Source of the DNA: Candidatus Mediterraneibacter quadrami
Lineage (GTDB): Bacteria > Bacillota > Clostridia > Lachnospirales > Lachnospiraceae
Direction: 5' to 3'
Assembly: GCA_019120575.1 (NCBI GenBank)
Contig: DWUU01000022.1
Location: 40,244-104,243, forward strand
DNA length: 64,000 bases
Position 1 is the stretch's first letter. Each line of letters opens with the position of its first letter. Shown here one piece after another: positions 52,093 through 60,564 of the stretch. A program made the position numbers and the translations under genes. The notes beneath the pieces were generated by a model, which saw only the letters and a list, made by a program, of their open reading frames with translations, was not told the origin of the DNA and searched no databases.

Positions 52093-55000
52093 ATGAATAC
52101 ACTTCGATACCGGACACGGGCAGACTCTTCGCCCAACGGAAAGCCCCGCGTCTATTTCTGCTGTCACCCGGAAGATTTTTCCATTTACTTTGAACCTCTG
52201 TCCAGGGAGATCCTGGAACTCTGGGACTGTGCCATCTGGTACATGCTGGAATCCGGAGACATGCCGCTGGAAGACCAGGAAATGTTTACCGACAGCCTGC
52301 TGCAGATGCAACTGTTTGTCATCCCGGTTTCCGAAACATTTCTTTTTAAAGAAAGCAGCGCGCGGGTTCGTGAATTCCCGCTGGCCATAGAGCAGCACAT
52401 TCCCGTTCTCCCCATCCTGGTCGACAGCGGACTGGCGATGGATTTTAACCGGATCTGCGGAAACCTTCAGTTTCTGGACCGCACCTCCTCCGACCCGACG
52501 GAAATCCCGTATGCCGAAAAGCTGAAAAAATATCTGAAATCCGTCCTTGTGCCGGACGATCTCTCCCGTAAGATCCGGGCGGCTTTCGATGCCTACGTGT
52601 TTCTGAGCTACCGGAAAAAAGACCGGAAATACGCCCAGGAGCTGATGCGGCTGATTCATGAAAACGATTTCTGCCGGGACATTGCCATCTGGTATGACGA
52701 ATTTCTCACACCGGGCGAGAATTTCAACGACTCGATCCGGGAAGCGCTGGAAAAGAGCCGGCTTTTTGCACTGGCAGTAACGCCGAATCTGGTCAACGAA
52801 AAGAACTATGTCATGGACATCGAATACCCCCTGGCACTTCAGAGCGGAAAGAAGATCCTGCCCGCAGAGCTGTGCGCCACCGACCGGAAGCTTCTGGAAC
52901 AATGTTATGAAGACATCCCCCGCTGCGTAAGCGGCAGCGACAGGGCTTCTCTTTCGGATTCTCTGGTGGATGCATTCCGGGAGATCGCCGTCCGGGAAAA
53001 CCACAGTTCGCCGGAGCATCTTCTGTTCATCGGTCTTGCTTATTTAAACGGCATCGATGTGGAAGTGGATCATGCGCGCGGCCTCAGGCTCATCAAAGAA
53101 GCGGCCGAACAGGGGCTTGCAGCGGCCATGAAAAAGCTGGTTTCCATGTACCGCACCGGCGCAGGCGTCCCTCTGGATCAGGACAGCGCCGTTTTCTGGC
53201 AGAAAAAGCTCATCGCCCGGCTCGAAGAACAGTTCACGCAGACCGGCGGCGGATTTGAACCTCTGCTGAACAGCCTGCAGGATCTTGCAATCCTTTATTC
53301 CGAATGTCAGAACTATCCGATGGCAAACGAGGCCTGCCGGAAGCTGAAAGAAAAACTGGATGCGGCCGGAAACCGGCTGGAACCGGACGCCATGACGCAT
53401 TATATACTCTGGTACTACGACCGGCTGGGATCCGGTTATCAGGCCCAGGGACTCCTTACTGAGGCAAAAAAAGCCTTCCTGGAATACGAAAACACTGCCT
53501 TTTCATCCGCTCACAAAGACGCCCCGACGCTGAACGATCTCCGTCGTCAGATCATAAGCTGCGACCGGATGGGGCAGCTCCGCCTGACAGAAGGCAATCT
53601 GGCACAGGCCCTGCACTGCTTCCGGAAAGGCAAACAGCTCACGCTCCTTCTGGATCAGGCTCTAAACAGCGCAGATTCCCTTTCGCAGCGGTTTGTGATG
53701 GGAATCCAGTGTGCCAGAACGCTGCGCCAGCAGGAAAACCTGAGCGGCGCCTTGGAAGAATACGAAGAAGCGCTGGCTCTGGCCAGACGGCTGGCGGACG
53801 ACGGCTCTTCCAAAACCGCCAGACAGCTTTCCCTCTGTCTGCAGGATATAAGCCGCCTTTATTCTGATATGGGACAGTATCCGAAAGCTCTGGAATATGC
53901 GGAAAGCAGTTTCCGGACAGAACAGGAACTGACAGAAAAGGAACCTTCCGTATGCAATCTGCGAAATCTTTCCGTCATCTGCAATCTCTGCGGAGACATC
54001 CGGCTGAACGCCGGATCCGTCCTTTCTGTCCCGGATCAGGAAATCCTGGAATACTACCGGCGAAGCCTCGAGATCGACCGGCAGCTGGCAGACCGGACCG
54101 GTTCCATGCAGTCCTGGCTGGATCTTTCCCACTCCTGCGATCGCATCAGCCGATTCTTCGGGCTGAGCCGGAAACCGGAAAAAGAAAAGGATTTTCTTGC
54201 ACAGGCTGTAGAAGCTGCGGAACAGGCGGTGAGCATTTCCGGCGCGCCAGAAGCCAAACGAGCGCTTCTTTCCCATCTGCGCCGTTCTGCCCTTCTCGCT
54301 GCCGAAGACCAGGATACCGGCCTGGAGAAATATTACCAACAGAAATACTTTGATCTTGGCCGGCAGATCTATGAGGAGACGCAGTCTCCGGAAGACGCCC
54401 TTGTCCTCGCCTCTGAATATCACGATCTTAGCTCCCGGGCTGAGTTGGAGCAGGAATACCAGACTGCGCGGGAATACCAGGAAAAAAGTATCCGGATCCA
54501 CGAAGAGGCTTTTCAGGGAGATCATTCCTCCGCCAGATATCAGCGTATCCTCGCCAATGCTTACCGCAATATGGCAGAGCTCTGCCAGAATTGTAAAGAC
54601 ATTCCCGGAGAGCGTGAATATCTTGAAAAAGCGCTGAAGCTAGAAAATACGCTGTGCCAGAAGGAACCCCTCCGGGAAAAAACCTCCCTGGCAGCCTGCT
54701 GCAGATCACTTGGCGACAATTACTGCAAAGAAGGCGACTGGAATTCAGCGTGGGATTATTACCGGTATTATATCAAGCTTCATGAAACCCAAAAAGACGG
54801 ACAGTCCGAAGCCGATTTCTACAGCCAGGTTGCGGACACATGGGCACACTGCGCTTACCAGGCGCAGATCTGCGCTCCGCGCTCCCGCTACTGCAGCGCC
54901 TGCTATAATATGGCCAGGACCCTGTTCCGGCAGGAGTGCTGCATACGAAAACTCGCCTATGCGCAGGAAAAAGACAACATCGCCCTTTATGACAATCTTC

Positions 55001-55485
55001 TGCGCGTCTACCGGCATCTGGCGGAGCTTTGTCTGCTTCAGAAAGACCTTCCGCTGGCCAGATACTATGCAGAGTTCTGCTGCAAAATGGCGCGAAGGCT
55101 TACAGCGGCATTTCCGCACACGCCGGCATATCTGCACCATTCCCTTCCGGAATATGCCGGCATCTGCATCCGGCTCCTGATGCAGATCTTCTATGACCAG
55201 GGAAAACATTTTAAGGAGGAAGAGGACTATGAATATGCCGAAAAGGCATTCGAATCAGCCATCCATTACGGAGAAGTCTTTCTAGAATTGTTCCCTGACG
55301 ACCTGGACGGCCGAAACCGGCTGGCACTTCTGAACTACGCGTACGGAGATGTGCTGCCGGACGGTTACTACGCATACTATCTGGAGCAGGCACTCAGGCT
55401 CTGGGAACAGCTGGCGCAGGAATATCCGGAAGACGCCGAATATGCGCACAACATTCAGATATTGAAAAACATCCTGAAAGAATAA
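52093..55485 (+). CDS. Large TIR-TIR-Sel1/TPR protein
   Basis: 1130 residues, GAGAGGAGG before the ATG. Residues about 18-160 form a divergent TIR-like domain (KPRVYFCCHPEDFSIYFEPLSREI...LQMQLFVIPVSETFL). A clear second TIR lies at about 165-300 (DAYVFLSYRKKDRKYAQELMRLIHENDFCRDIAIWYDEFLTPGENFNDSIREALEKSRLFALAVTPNLVNEKNYVMDIEY). The Glu of MDIEYPLA sits where the TIR NADase glutamate is expected. A Sel1-type repeat pair follows (about 305-370), then a long helical TPR array to the end. No signal peptide or membrane segment. TIR enzymes break NAD+ or make NAD-derived signals in antiviral systems; the TPR array could sense the trigger. Similar TIR-Sel1-TPR proteins occur in gut Firmicutes. The convergent HD-RyR gene suggests a joint system. 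Confidence 0.85.
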   Translation: MNTLRYRTRADSSPNGKPRVYFCCHPEDFSIYFEPLSREILELWDCAIWYMLESGDMPLEDQEMFTDSLLQMQLFVIPVSETFLFKESSARVREFPLAIEQHIPVLPILVDSGLAMDFNRICGNLQFLDRTSSDPTEIPYAEKLKKYLKSVLVPDDLSRKIRAAFDAYVFLSYRKKDRKYAQELMRLIHENDFCRDIAIWYDEFLTPGENFNDSIREALEKSRLFALAVTPNLVNEKNYVMDIEYPLALQSGKKILPAELCATDRKLLEQCYEDIPRCVSGSDRASLSDSLVDAFREIAVRENHSSPEHLLFIGLAYLNGIDVEVDHARGLRLIKEAAEQGLAAAMKKLVSMYRTGAGVPLDQDSAVFWQKKLIARLEEQFTQTGGGFEPLLNSLQDLAILYSECQNYPMANEACRKLKEKLDAAGNRLEPDAMTHYILWYYDRLGSGYQAQGLLTEAKKAFLEYENTAFSSAHKDAPTLNDLRRQIISCDRMGQLRLTEGNLAQALHCFRKGKQLTLLLDQALNSADSLSQRFVMGIQCARTLRQQENLSGALEEYEEALALARRLADDGSSKTARQLSLCLQDISRLYSDMGQYPKALEYAESSFRTEQELTEKEPSVCNLRNLSVICNLCGDIRLNAGSVLSVPDQEILEYYRRSLEIDRQLADRTGSMQSWLDLSHSCDRISRFFGLSRKPEKEKDFLAQAVEAAEQAVSISGAPEAKRALLSHLRRSALLAAEDQDTGLEKYYQQKYFDLGRQIYEETQSPEDALVLASEYHDLSSRAELEQEYQTAREYQEKSIRIHEEAFQGDHSSARYQRILANAYRNMAELCQNCKDIPGEREYLEKALKLENTLCQKEPLREKTSLAACCRSLGDNYCKEGDWNSAWDYYRYYIKLHETQKDGQSEADFYSQVADTWAHCAYQAQICAPRSRYCSACYNMARTLFRQECCIRKLAYAQEKDNIALYDNLLRVYRHLAELCLLQKDLPLARYYAEFCCKMARRLTAAFPHTPAYLHHSLPEYAGICIRLLMQIFYDQGKHFKEEEDYEYAEKAFESAIHYGEVFLELFPDDLDGRNRLALLNYAYGDVLPDGYYAYYLEQALRLWEQLAQEYPEDAEYAHNIQILKNILKE

Positions 55486-55560
55486 TCATGACCACCCGTC
55501 AAATGGATAATATTTCGCACGCTTCGCGAGTTCAACAGGGTCACGACCCATAATAAAACA

Positions 55561-55604
55561 GGGCAGCGGAAGATCCACAGGATCCCGCTGCCCCGTCTCT
55601 TTTT
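55561..55604. terminator. Bidirectional terminator between TIR-TPR and HD-RyR genes
   Basis: Arms GGGCAGCGG and CCGCTGCCC with inner GATCC/GGATC. A long T run follows on the plus strand, and TGTTTTATT on the minus strand. Confidence 0.88.
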
Positions 55605-55673
55605 TCTTTTCTTTCTCCGTCAGACACTGCAGAAGCGCTTCGTCCGGATGTGCTTTTCCGGTCTGCGCCTTCC

Positions 55674-57326
55674 TTACTCCACGCGATAGATCCGCAGTCC
55701 GATCTCATGGAACAGCGGAAGAATATTTCCAATCGCATCGCGGTCAAGCTGGCGGATATCCTCCGGAAGTTCCTCATAGGGGACAAGATAGGGAGAAACT
55801 TTTCCAGCTGCATCCTTCTCCGGTCCGTACTTCCATCCATTGTCCCTGCGCTCGGCCATCCAGTTTTCATGCTCTTTCCGCGCAAGCGCCTCCGCCAGAT
55901 CCTCCGGGAATGACCGAACCTCCCGTGCCGCATCTCCGGTCCTGGCCGCATACATTCCTGCCGACTCCAGATATCCGAAATACGACCGCGCCTGACGGAT
56001 ATTGGAATATTTCAGATCGTCGCTTAAACGCTCCCAATCCGGATATGCCAGCGGACTGTCCGGATGTTCCGCTCTCCGGGCTTCGTTATAACGTTCATGG
56101 ATCCGTCTGGAAAGCTGCTCCACATTTTCCAGGAACGGACGGGGCAGCTGCTTCCCGTTGGCACGGATCTCCGACAGCAAAAGTTCCGAACGGGTCGTCG
56201 CCGAAACCCGGACGCCGCCCGGAAATACATCATCCAGTTTCAGAAGGCCGTGCAGTGTCCGTGTTTTCTTTTCGGAGAAATCCTCTGCAAGGATTCCCCT
56301 GCTGGTAATATAGTGAATCTGCAGAGCTCCGCCTTCCATTTCAATCCGGCTTGCCTCGGCGTGCGTTTTTTTACGGTCTGCGATCCCGTAAGCCTGCCGG
56401 TTCCATTCCTGAAGCTCATCGCACAGGATCAGAAGATATGCCAGCGGATGCAGGTACACAGACAACGGCGGAAGCGAAAACGGCGGTTTCTGCAGAACAT
56501 GCTTATAATAATTGTGCAAAAGGATCGCCGAAGCAGCATCCAGGATCGATTCTTCGTAGATCTTTCCGGAAACGGAAGATTTCTCCGCCATAAACCCGTA
56601 ATGCTGCATAAGCGCCAGCGCGCTGTAATAACCGTGATCTACATGTCCGCCCTGTTGCATATCCCCGATAAAGCCGGACAGTGTCTTCTCCAGAAGACCG
56701 GCCGGCACATGCAGTGTCTCCGCGATGTGGCCGCTGAGCATGGACACAAAATCCAGCGGCTGTTTTCCGACAGACAGAGTCGTCAGACAGGTTTCATCCT
56801 GATATCCGATATAGGGACCCGCGTCCCGTTCTCCGTCTTCCAGAACTGTCCGGATAAATTTATGCAGCTGACTGTTCGTAATCTCAACCGGATAACCGAT
56901 ATCATGGAACAGCGCCGCCATCCCCCAACGGAAAAAGAATTCCTCCTGCGTTCCGGAGAAATGCAGCGTCTGCTGTTTTTCCAGATACTGCTCTGCCGCA
57001 TCCCGGAAACCGGGACTGCTCTCCCAGATCTGTATTCCGAGGAGGAACACATTGACCGAATGTACATAATGATCTCTCTGTTTATCGATCAGAAGCGCGG
57101 CATTTTCCTCATACCCTCGCAGGATATCCAGAAGGTCCAGAAAATTATCATCTCCGCTCAGCATCTGTTTGTAACAGTCCAGAAATGTCTCATACACCTC
57201 TGATGCGGTCTGCTTTGTATCGTGCGCCGCAAACGCCTGCAGGGCCTCCTTCATGTAAATCCCGTAGCAGTGACTTCCGTCTCTGTCTGCCATCATCTGA
57301 AAAGACTGAAAAAAACGGTCGATCAT
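55674..57326 (-). CDS. HD-domain protein with C-terminal RyR domain
   Basis: 550 residues from MIDRFFQSFQMMADRDG (a GTG at 57350 is an alternative start). The N-terminal HD-type region has YVHSVNVFLLG and the HD pair in WGMAALFHDIGYPVE, followed by HVDHGYYSALAL and LLHNYYKH, consistent with a metal-dependent phosphohydrolase. The C-terminal 130 residues form an RyR domain: ALARKEHENWMAERRDNGWKYGPEKDAAGKVSPYLVPYEELPEDIRQLDRDAIGNILPLFHEIGLRI. RyR domains in bacteria are predicted nucleotide-binding modules found in conflict and signalling systems. Possible roles are degrading or sensing a TIR-made nucleotide; this is inference. Confidence 0.85.
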   Translation of the reverse strand: MIDRFFQSFQMMADRDGSHCYGIYMKEALQAFAAHDTKQTASEVYETFLDCYKQMLSGDDNFLDLLDILRGYEENAALLIDKQRDHYVHSVNVFLLGIQIWESSPGFRDAAEQYLEKQQTLHFSGTQEEFFFRWGMAALFHDIGYPVEITNSQLHKFIRTVLEDGERDAGPYIGYQDETCLTTLSVGKQPLDFVSMLSGHIAETLHVPAGLLEKTLSGFIGDMQQGGHVDHGYYSALALMQHYGFMAEKSSVSGKIYEESILDAASAILLHNYYKHVLQKPPFSLPPLSVYLHPLAYLLILCDELQEWNRQAYGIADRKKTHAEASRIEMEGGALQIHYITSRGILAEDFSEKKTRTLHGLLKLDDVFPGGVRVSATTRSELLLSEIRANGKQLPRPFLENVEQLSRRIHERYNEARRAEHPDSPLAYPDWERLSDDLKYSNIRQARSYFGYLESAGMYAARTGDAAREVRSFPEDLAEALARKEHENWMAERRDNGWKYGPEKDAAGKVSPYLVPYEELPEDIRQLDRDAIGNILPLFHEIGLRIYRVE

Positions 57327-57383
57327 TGTCCTTGTCTCCACATTCACCACCCCCTGTTATTCTGTTATTATCCTTACTCCCAC

Positions 57384-57405
57384 TCGACAAAGCCTAATCA
57401 ATTTT
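57384..57405 (-). repeat. 22-bp element before HD-RyR gene, copy 1
   Basis: Minus-strand AAAATTGATTAGGCTTTGTC plus GA, identical to 58487-58508. It lies about 58 bases before the HD-RyR start. TTGATT could be a -35 hexamer, but no good -10 is seen at 17 bases. Confidence 0.85.
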
Positions 57406-57897
57406 GTTTAGAGATTATTCTCTGTCATATGCGTGGTGCTTTTGATTATTTGATGTATCCATATTATCCTGCCTATATGGGCTAATGTTATCATTTTGTT
57501 ATCGGCATTGATAACACTAACTCTGAAACTGCGGATAATGGCAATATGTTTCGTACTCAAATTATAAGCTATTTTGTTAAGAAAATCCACACCAAATAGC
57601 TACAAAATTGTCTCACTCTTTTTGCAATAGCCGTTTATATGATACATCCATTCCCAGAGCATCCAAAGGGGCTGTAATCAAAATGGAAAGGACAGCAACC
57701 GACAGGACAATTCATCCGACCTATTCTGTTTGATTTTCTGCTTTGAGCGGTTCGGTTATACCTTCACGCTCTGCCCTCTGCATTTACCATCCGGAAGAAC
57801 ATATCTTCGCCTGTATGTCAATATCGGCAAGGTAACTGTTCAAGCTACAGGATGTAAGCGATCAACACAGGTCAGACAGGCTATTTGGGCAGAAAAT
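57406..57897. other. AT-rich gap between HD-RyR and GTPase genes
   Basis: About 490 bases with no convincing gene. A 63-codon plus-strand frame (57730-57921) reads RYTF-like CFERFGYTFTLCPLHLPSGRTYLRLYVNIGKVTVQATGCK, which looks more protein-like than the rest but has no ribosome binding site and may be the remnant of a lost gene. Nothing else is recognised. Confidence 0.4.
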
Positions 57898-58458
57898 TTA
57901 CTGCCGAATGATATCATCTAAAAAATCAGTTATCTCTACGTTGTAAGCCGAGCCCTGGATAAAGGTAAACTTCTCCGTAATGATATTGCATTCCTCTAGA
58001 TATCCCTCAATTTCCAATTGGAGGTCCTCAATGAACTCGGTATCTTCAAAAGAAAGGCAGTCGCTTTTACTCATAAAAACACCCCGGAATGGTAAAGCAA
58101 CGGCATCCTCCAGCACCTGATACAGATCGGCCGTCATTCCATCATCCACTCCAACTATAATATACCAAAAATCCGCATGAGGCACAGTCCTCTCTTTCAA
58201 TTGGCACAAATGAGTTTCCCATACTGTAATCTGCACGTCTTTCCAAAGCAAAACACAGCCGTCCTCCGTGTGTGAAGCCCCGGGGAATCCAGCAAACCGC
58301 TCCAGCGTATGTATCAAAGTGGATTTTCCTACACCCTCTGCTCCCAAAAGACAGACAGAAACTGACCGGGCCACTGTTGGCTGTTCTGGTGCGGAATTTT
58401 CTGCAGCTTTTTCCTCAGAATTTCCATTAACCTTTGATTTCCTCTTAAACAAACTCAT
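57898..58458 (-). CDS. Small P-loop GTPase-like protein
   Basis: 186 residues, with AAGGAG nine bases before the ATG. A charged, low-complexity N-terminus (1-30, FKRKSKVNGNSEEKAAENSAPEQ) precedes the P-loop domain: G1 LLGAEGVGKSTLIH, G4-like FMSKSDCLSF. A WETHLCQLKERTVPHADFWYIIVGVDDG segment replaces the usual DxxG/WD region, so switch II is unusual. It resembles stand-alone Ras-like or double-psi GTPases in conflict systems rather than translational GTPases. It is flanked by the 22-bp repeats that it shares with HD-RyR. Confidence 0.78.
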   Translation of the reverse strand: MSLFKRKSKVNGNSEEKAAENSAPEQPTVARSVSVCLLGAEGVGKSTLIHTLERFAGFPGASHTEDGCVLLWKDVQITVWETHLCQLKERTVPHADFWYIIVGVDDGMTADLYQVLEDAVALPFRGVFMSKSDCLSFEDTEFIEDLQLEIEGYLEECNIITEKFTFIQGSAYNVEITDFLDDIIRQ

Positions 58459-58486
58459 CTCTCATCGCTCCTTCTCTGAATTTTGA

Positions 58487-58508
58487 TCGACAAAGCCTAA
58501 TCAATTTT
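58487..58508 (-). repeat. 22-bp element before GTPase gene, copy 2
   Basis: Identical to 57384-57405, same orientation, about 29 bases before the GTPase start codon, and just after the guaA stop codon. Either a shared regulatory element or the direct repeat of an insertion. Confidence 0.85.
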
Positions 58509-58522
58509 TACGGTGCTTCGTT

Positions 58523-59503
58523 TTATTCGAATTCGATCGTTCCCGTCGGCTTCGGCGTCAGGTCATAGCACACCCGGTTCACGCCCGGCACTTCTTTTGT
58601 GATCCGGTCTGTGATGTGCTGCAGCAGGGAGAACGGCACGTCCTCAACCGTTGCCGTCATCGCGTCTTTTGTATTCACCGCCCGCAGGATCACCGGCCAC
58701 TCAAAGGAGCGTTTACCGTCCTTCACGCCGACAGATTTGAAATCCGGGATCACGGTAAAATACTGCCATACTTTACCTTCCAGGCCGTTCTTCGCAAACT
58801 CCTCTCTCAGGATCGCGTCAGACTCACGCACCGCTTCCAGACGGTCTCGGGTGATCGCGCCCAGGCATCTCACGCCAAGTCCCGGTCCCGGGAACGGCTG
58901 ACGGTAAACCATGCCGTCCGGAAGTCCCAGCGCCTTGCCCACAACACGCACCTCATCCTTGAAGAGCAGCTTCAACGGCTCAACCAGCTCGAACTGCAGG
59001 TCTTCCGGAAGTCCGCCAACATTGTGATGCGCTTTCACGCCGTCGCTTTCCAGAATATCCGGATAGATCGTGCCCTGTGCCAGGAACTCGATCCCCTCAA
59101 GTTTTCTCGCCTCTTCCTCGAATACGCGGATGAACTCCGCGCCGATGATCTTGCGCTTCTGCTCCGGCTCCTCCACGCCTTCCAGCTTGTCGAGGAAGCG
59201 GTCAATGGCATCCACATAGATCAGGTTGGCATCCATCTGATTGCGAAATACCTCAACCACCTGTTCCGGCTCGCCCTTGCGGAGCAGACCGTGGTTTACA
59301 TGCACGCACACCAGTTGCTTTCCGATGGCTCTGATCAGCAGCGCGGCAACAACGGAAGAATCCACGCCGCCGGACAGCGCCAGAAGCACCTTCTTATCCC
59401 CGACCTGCTCCTGGATCTCTTTTACCTGCTCTTCAATAAAAGCCTCTGCCAGTTCATTCGTTGTAATACGGACCATATCGTCCGGACGTTTGTTGTTATC
59501 CAT
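58523..59503 (-). CDS. guaA: GMP synthase, ATP-pyrophosphatase subunit only
   Basis: 326 residues, with AAAGGAG before the ATG. The N-terminus MDNNKRPDDMVRITTNELAEAFIEEQV leads directly to the PP-loop KKVLLALSGGVDSSVVAALL, then QGTIYPDILES, the XMP site RQPFPGPGLGVR and the dimerisation tail ending KPTGTIEFE. The usual N-terminal glutamine amidotransferase (about 190 residues) is missing. Like archaeal GuaAb, it needs ammonia from a separate glutaminase subunit or free ammonia. None is in the window. It makes GMP from XMP. Confidence 0.93.
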   Translation of the reverse strand: MDNNKRPDDMVRITTNELAEAFIEEQVKEIQEQVGDKKVLLALSGGVDSSVVAALLIRAIGKQLVCVHVNHGLLRKGEPEQVVEVFRNQMDANLIYVDAIDRFLDKLEGVEEPEQKRKIIGAEFIRVFEEEARKLEGIEFLAQGTIYPDILESDGVKAHHNVGGLPEDLQFELVEPLKLLFKDEVRVVGKALGLPDGMVYRQPFPGPGLGVRCLGAITRDRLEAVRESDAILREEFAKNGLEGKVWQYFTVIPDFKSVGVKDGKRSFEWPVILRAVNTKDAMTATVEDVPFSLLQHITDRITKEVPGVNRVCYDLTPKPTGTIEFE

Positions 59504-59565
59504 CGTTTTATCTCCTTTTCTGTGTGATTGATGAATCGTTTATACTGCTAAGAACATTATAGAAG

Positions 59566-59619
59566 AAAAATGACGGCCGGGCAACCGCATGTTATCATGC
59601 ATCTGCATTTCCGGCCGTC
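59566..59619 (-). terminator. Terminator after the DprA gene
   Basis: Arms GACGGCCGG and CCGGCCGTC with an imperfect middle, then ATTTTTCTTC on the minus strand. Confidence 0.85.
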
Positions 59620-59625
59620 TTCTGC

Positions 59626-60564
59626 CTATTGCAGCTTCAGACTGAGCTGTTCATATTCTCCGGTTGTTTCGGATTTATCCAGCACATAATAAACGCCTTT
59701 TAAAACCGGTTTCCCGGTTTTGTCGCCTCTGAGCGGATACGCCCCGCGCTGCAGGAAAAATCTGTTGCCCTGCGCCGTCGGTTTGTCCGTGCCATACTCC
59801 ACGACAAATAACGGCTTCCCGTTCTTCAGCGTCTGCTGCCCTGCATTGAACGTCCCGCCGTCCATAGCCGACTCAATCAGAAGCATCGCGTCAGACAATC
59901 CGATGATCGTGTTATTGCGCTTCATGGCATTTGAAGCATTCCATGTCAGATTCGGCGGAAACTGGGATACAAACAGATGATTCCCTTCATCGAGCAGTTC
60001 TTTTACTTCGCCCTTGATTCTGTTTTTCAGTATTCCTTCTACGATCACGAAAACCGTACTTCCGCCCGTCTGAAGCGCTGCCCTGTGGGCCGTAAGATCC
60101 ACGCCTTTCGCATACCCGCTGACCACCGTAACCCCGGCGGCCGCCAGCTGGCCGGCGGCACTGTCTGTTATCCTTATCCCGGACTCCGACACTTTTCTTG
60201 ATCCGGTAAAGCCGACGCATTTATTTTGCAGCAGACTGTAGTTCCCCCGATAGAAAAGCACCGCCGGGATATTGCCCTCACTCAGCTTCTTCAGCCCTTC
60301 CGGGAAGGCATCCTCTCCCATCCAGCACATATCAACGCCGTTCTGACAGAGCTGTTCCTCCAGGGCCAGCGCCGCGTCCCGGCACTCGTAAATATTCTGC
60401 GCCACATCCTGCCTGATCCCGAAAGATCTCATCAGATCCACGCTTTCACACACGTCGCTCAGCGGACAGGACGATGCGTCACTCATATGTTTTATGATTT
60501 TCTTCAGCGTCCCGTCCCCGGAACCTCTGGCCATAATAATCCTTAAAACATCTCTGTTGATCAT
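59626..60564 (-). CDS. DprA/Smf-like DNA-processing protein
   Basis: 312 residues. A short N-terminal helical part is followed by the Rossmann-like SLOG/DprA fold: VGFTGSRKVSESGIRITDSAAGQLAAAGVTVVSGYAKGVDLTAHRAAL is the signature, and ASNAMKRNNTIIGLSDAMLLIES matches the RNRxIAGLS block (here with K for R). The C-terminal winged helix of DprA is replaced by a short tail. DprA loads RecA on single-stranded DNA during transformation. Here it is coupled by ATGA to a phosphoribosyltransferase gene rather than to topA, suggesting a variant role. Confidence 0.88.
   Translation of the reverse strand: MINRDVLRIIMARGSGDGTLKKIIKHMSDASSCPLSDVCESVDLMRSFGIRQDVAQNIYECRDAALALEEQLCQNGVDMCWMGEDAFPEGLKKLSEGNIPAVLFYRGNYSLLQNKCVGFTGSRKVSESGIRITDSAAGQLAAAGVTVVSGYAKGVDLTAHRAALQTGGSTVFVIVEGILKNRIKGEVKELLDEGNHLFVSQFPPNLTWNASNAMKRNNTIIGLSDAMLLIESAMDGGTFNAGQQTLKNGKPLFVVEYGTDKPTAQGNRFFLQRGAYPLRGDKTGKPVLKGVYYVLDKSETTGEYEQLSLKLQ

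Noticed and set aside
57408-57590. 60-codon minus-strand frame in the gap between HD-RyR and GTPase
   Set aside because: No ribosome binding site and composition like random AT-rich DNA.
57384-58508. Attachment sites of an integrated element
   Set aside because: The 22-bp repeats are direct, but no integrase or tRNA target lies beside them, and both sit at equivalent positions before genes, which favours a regulatory reading. Kept only as an alternative.
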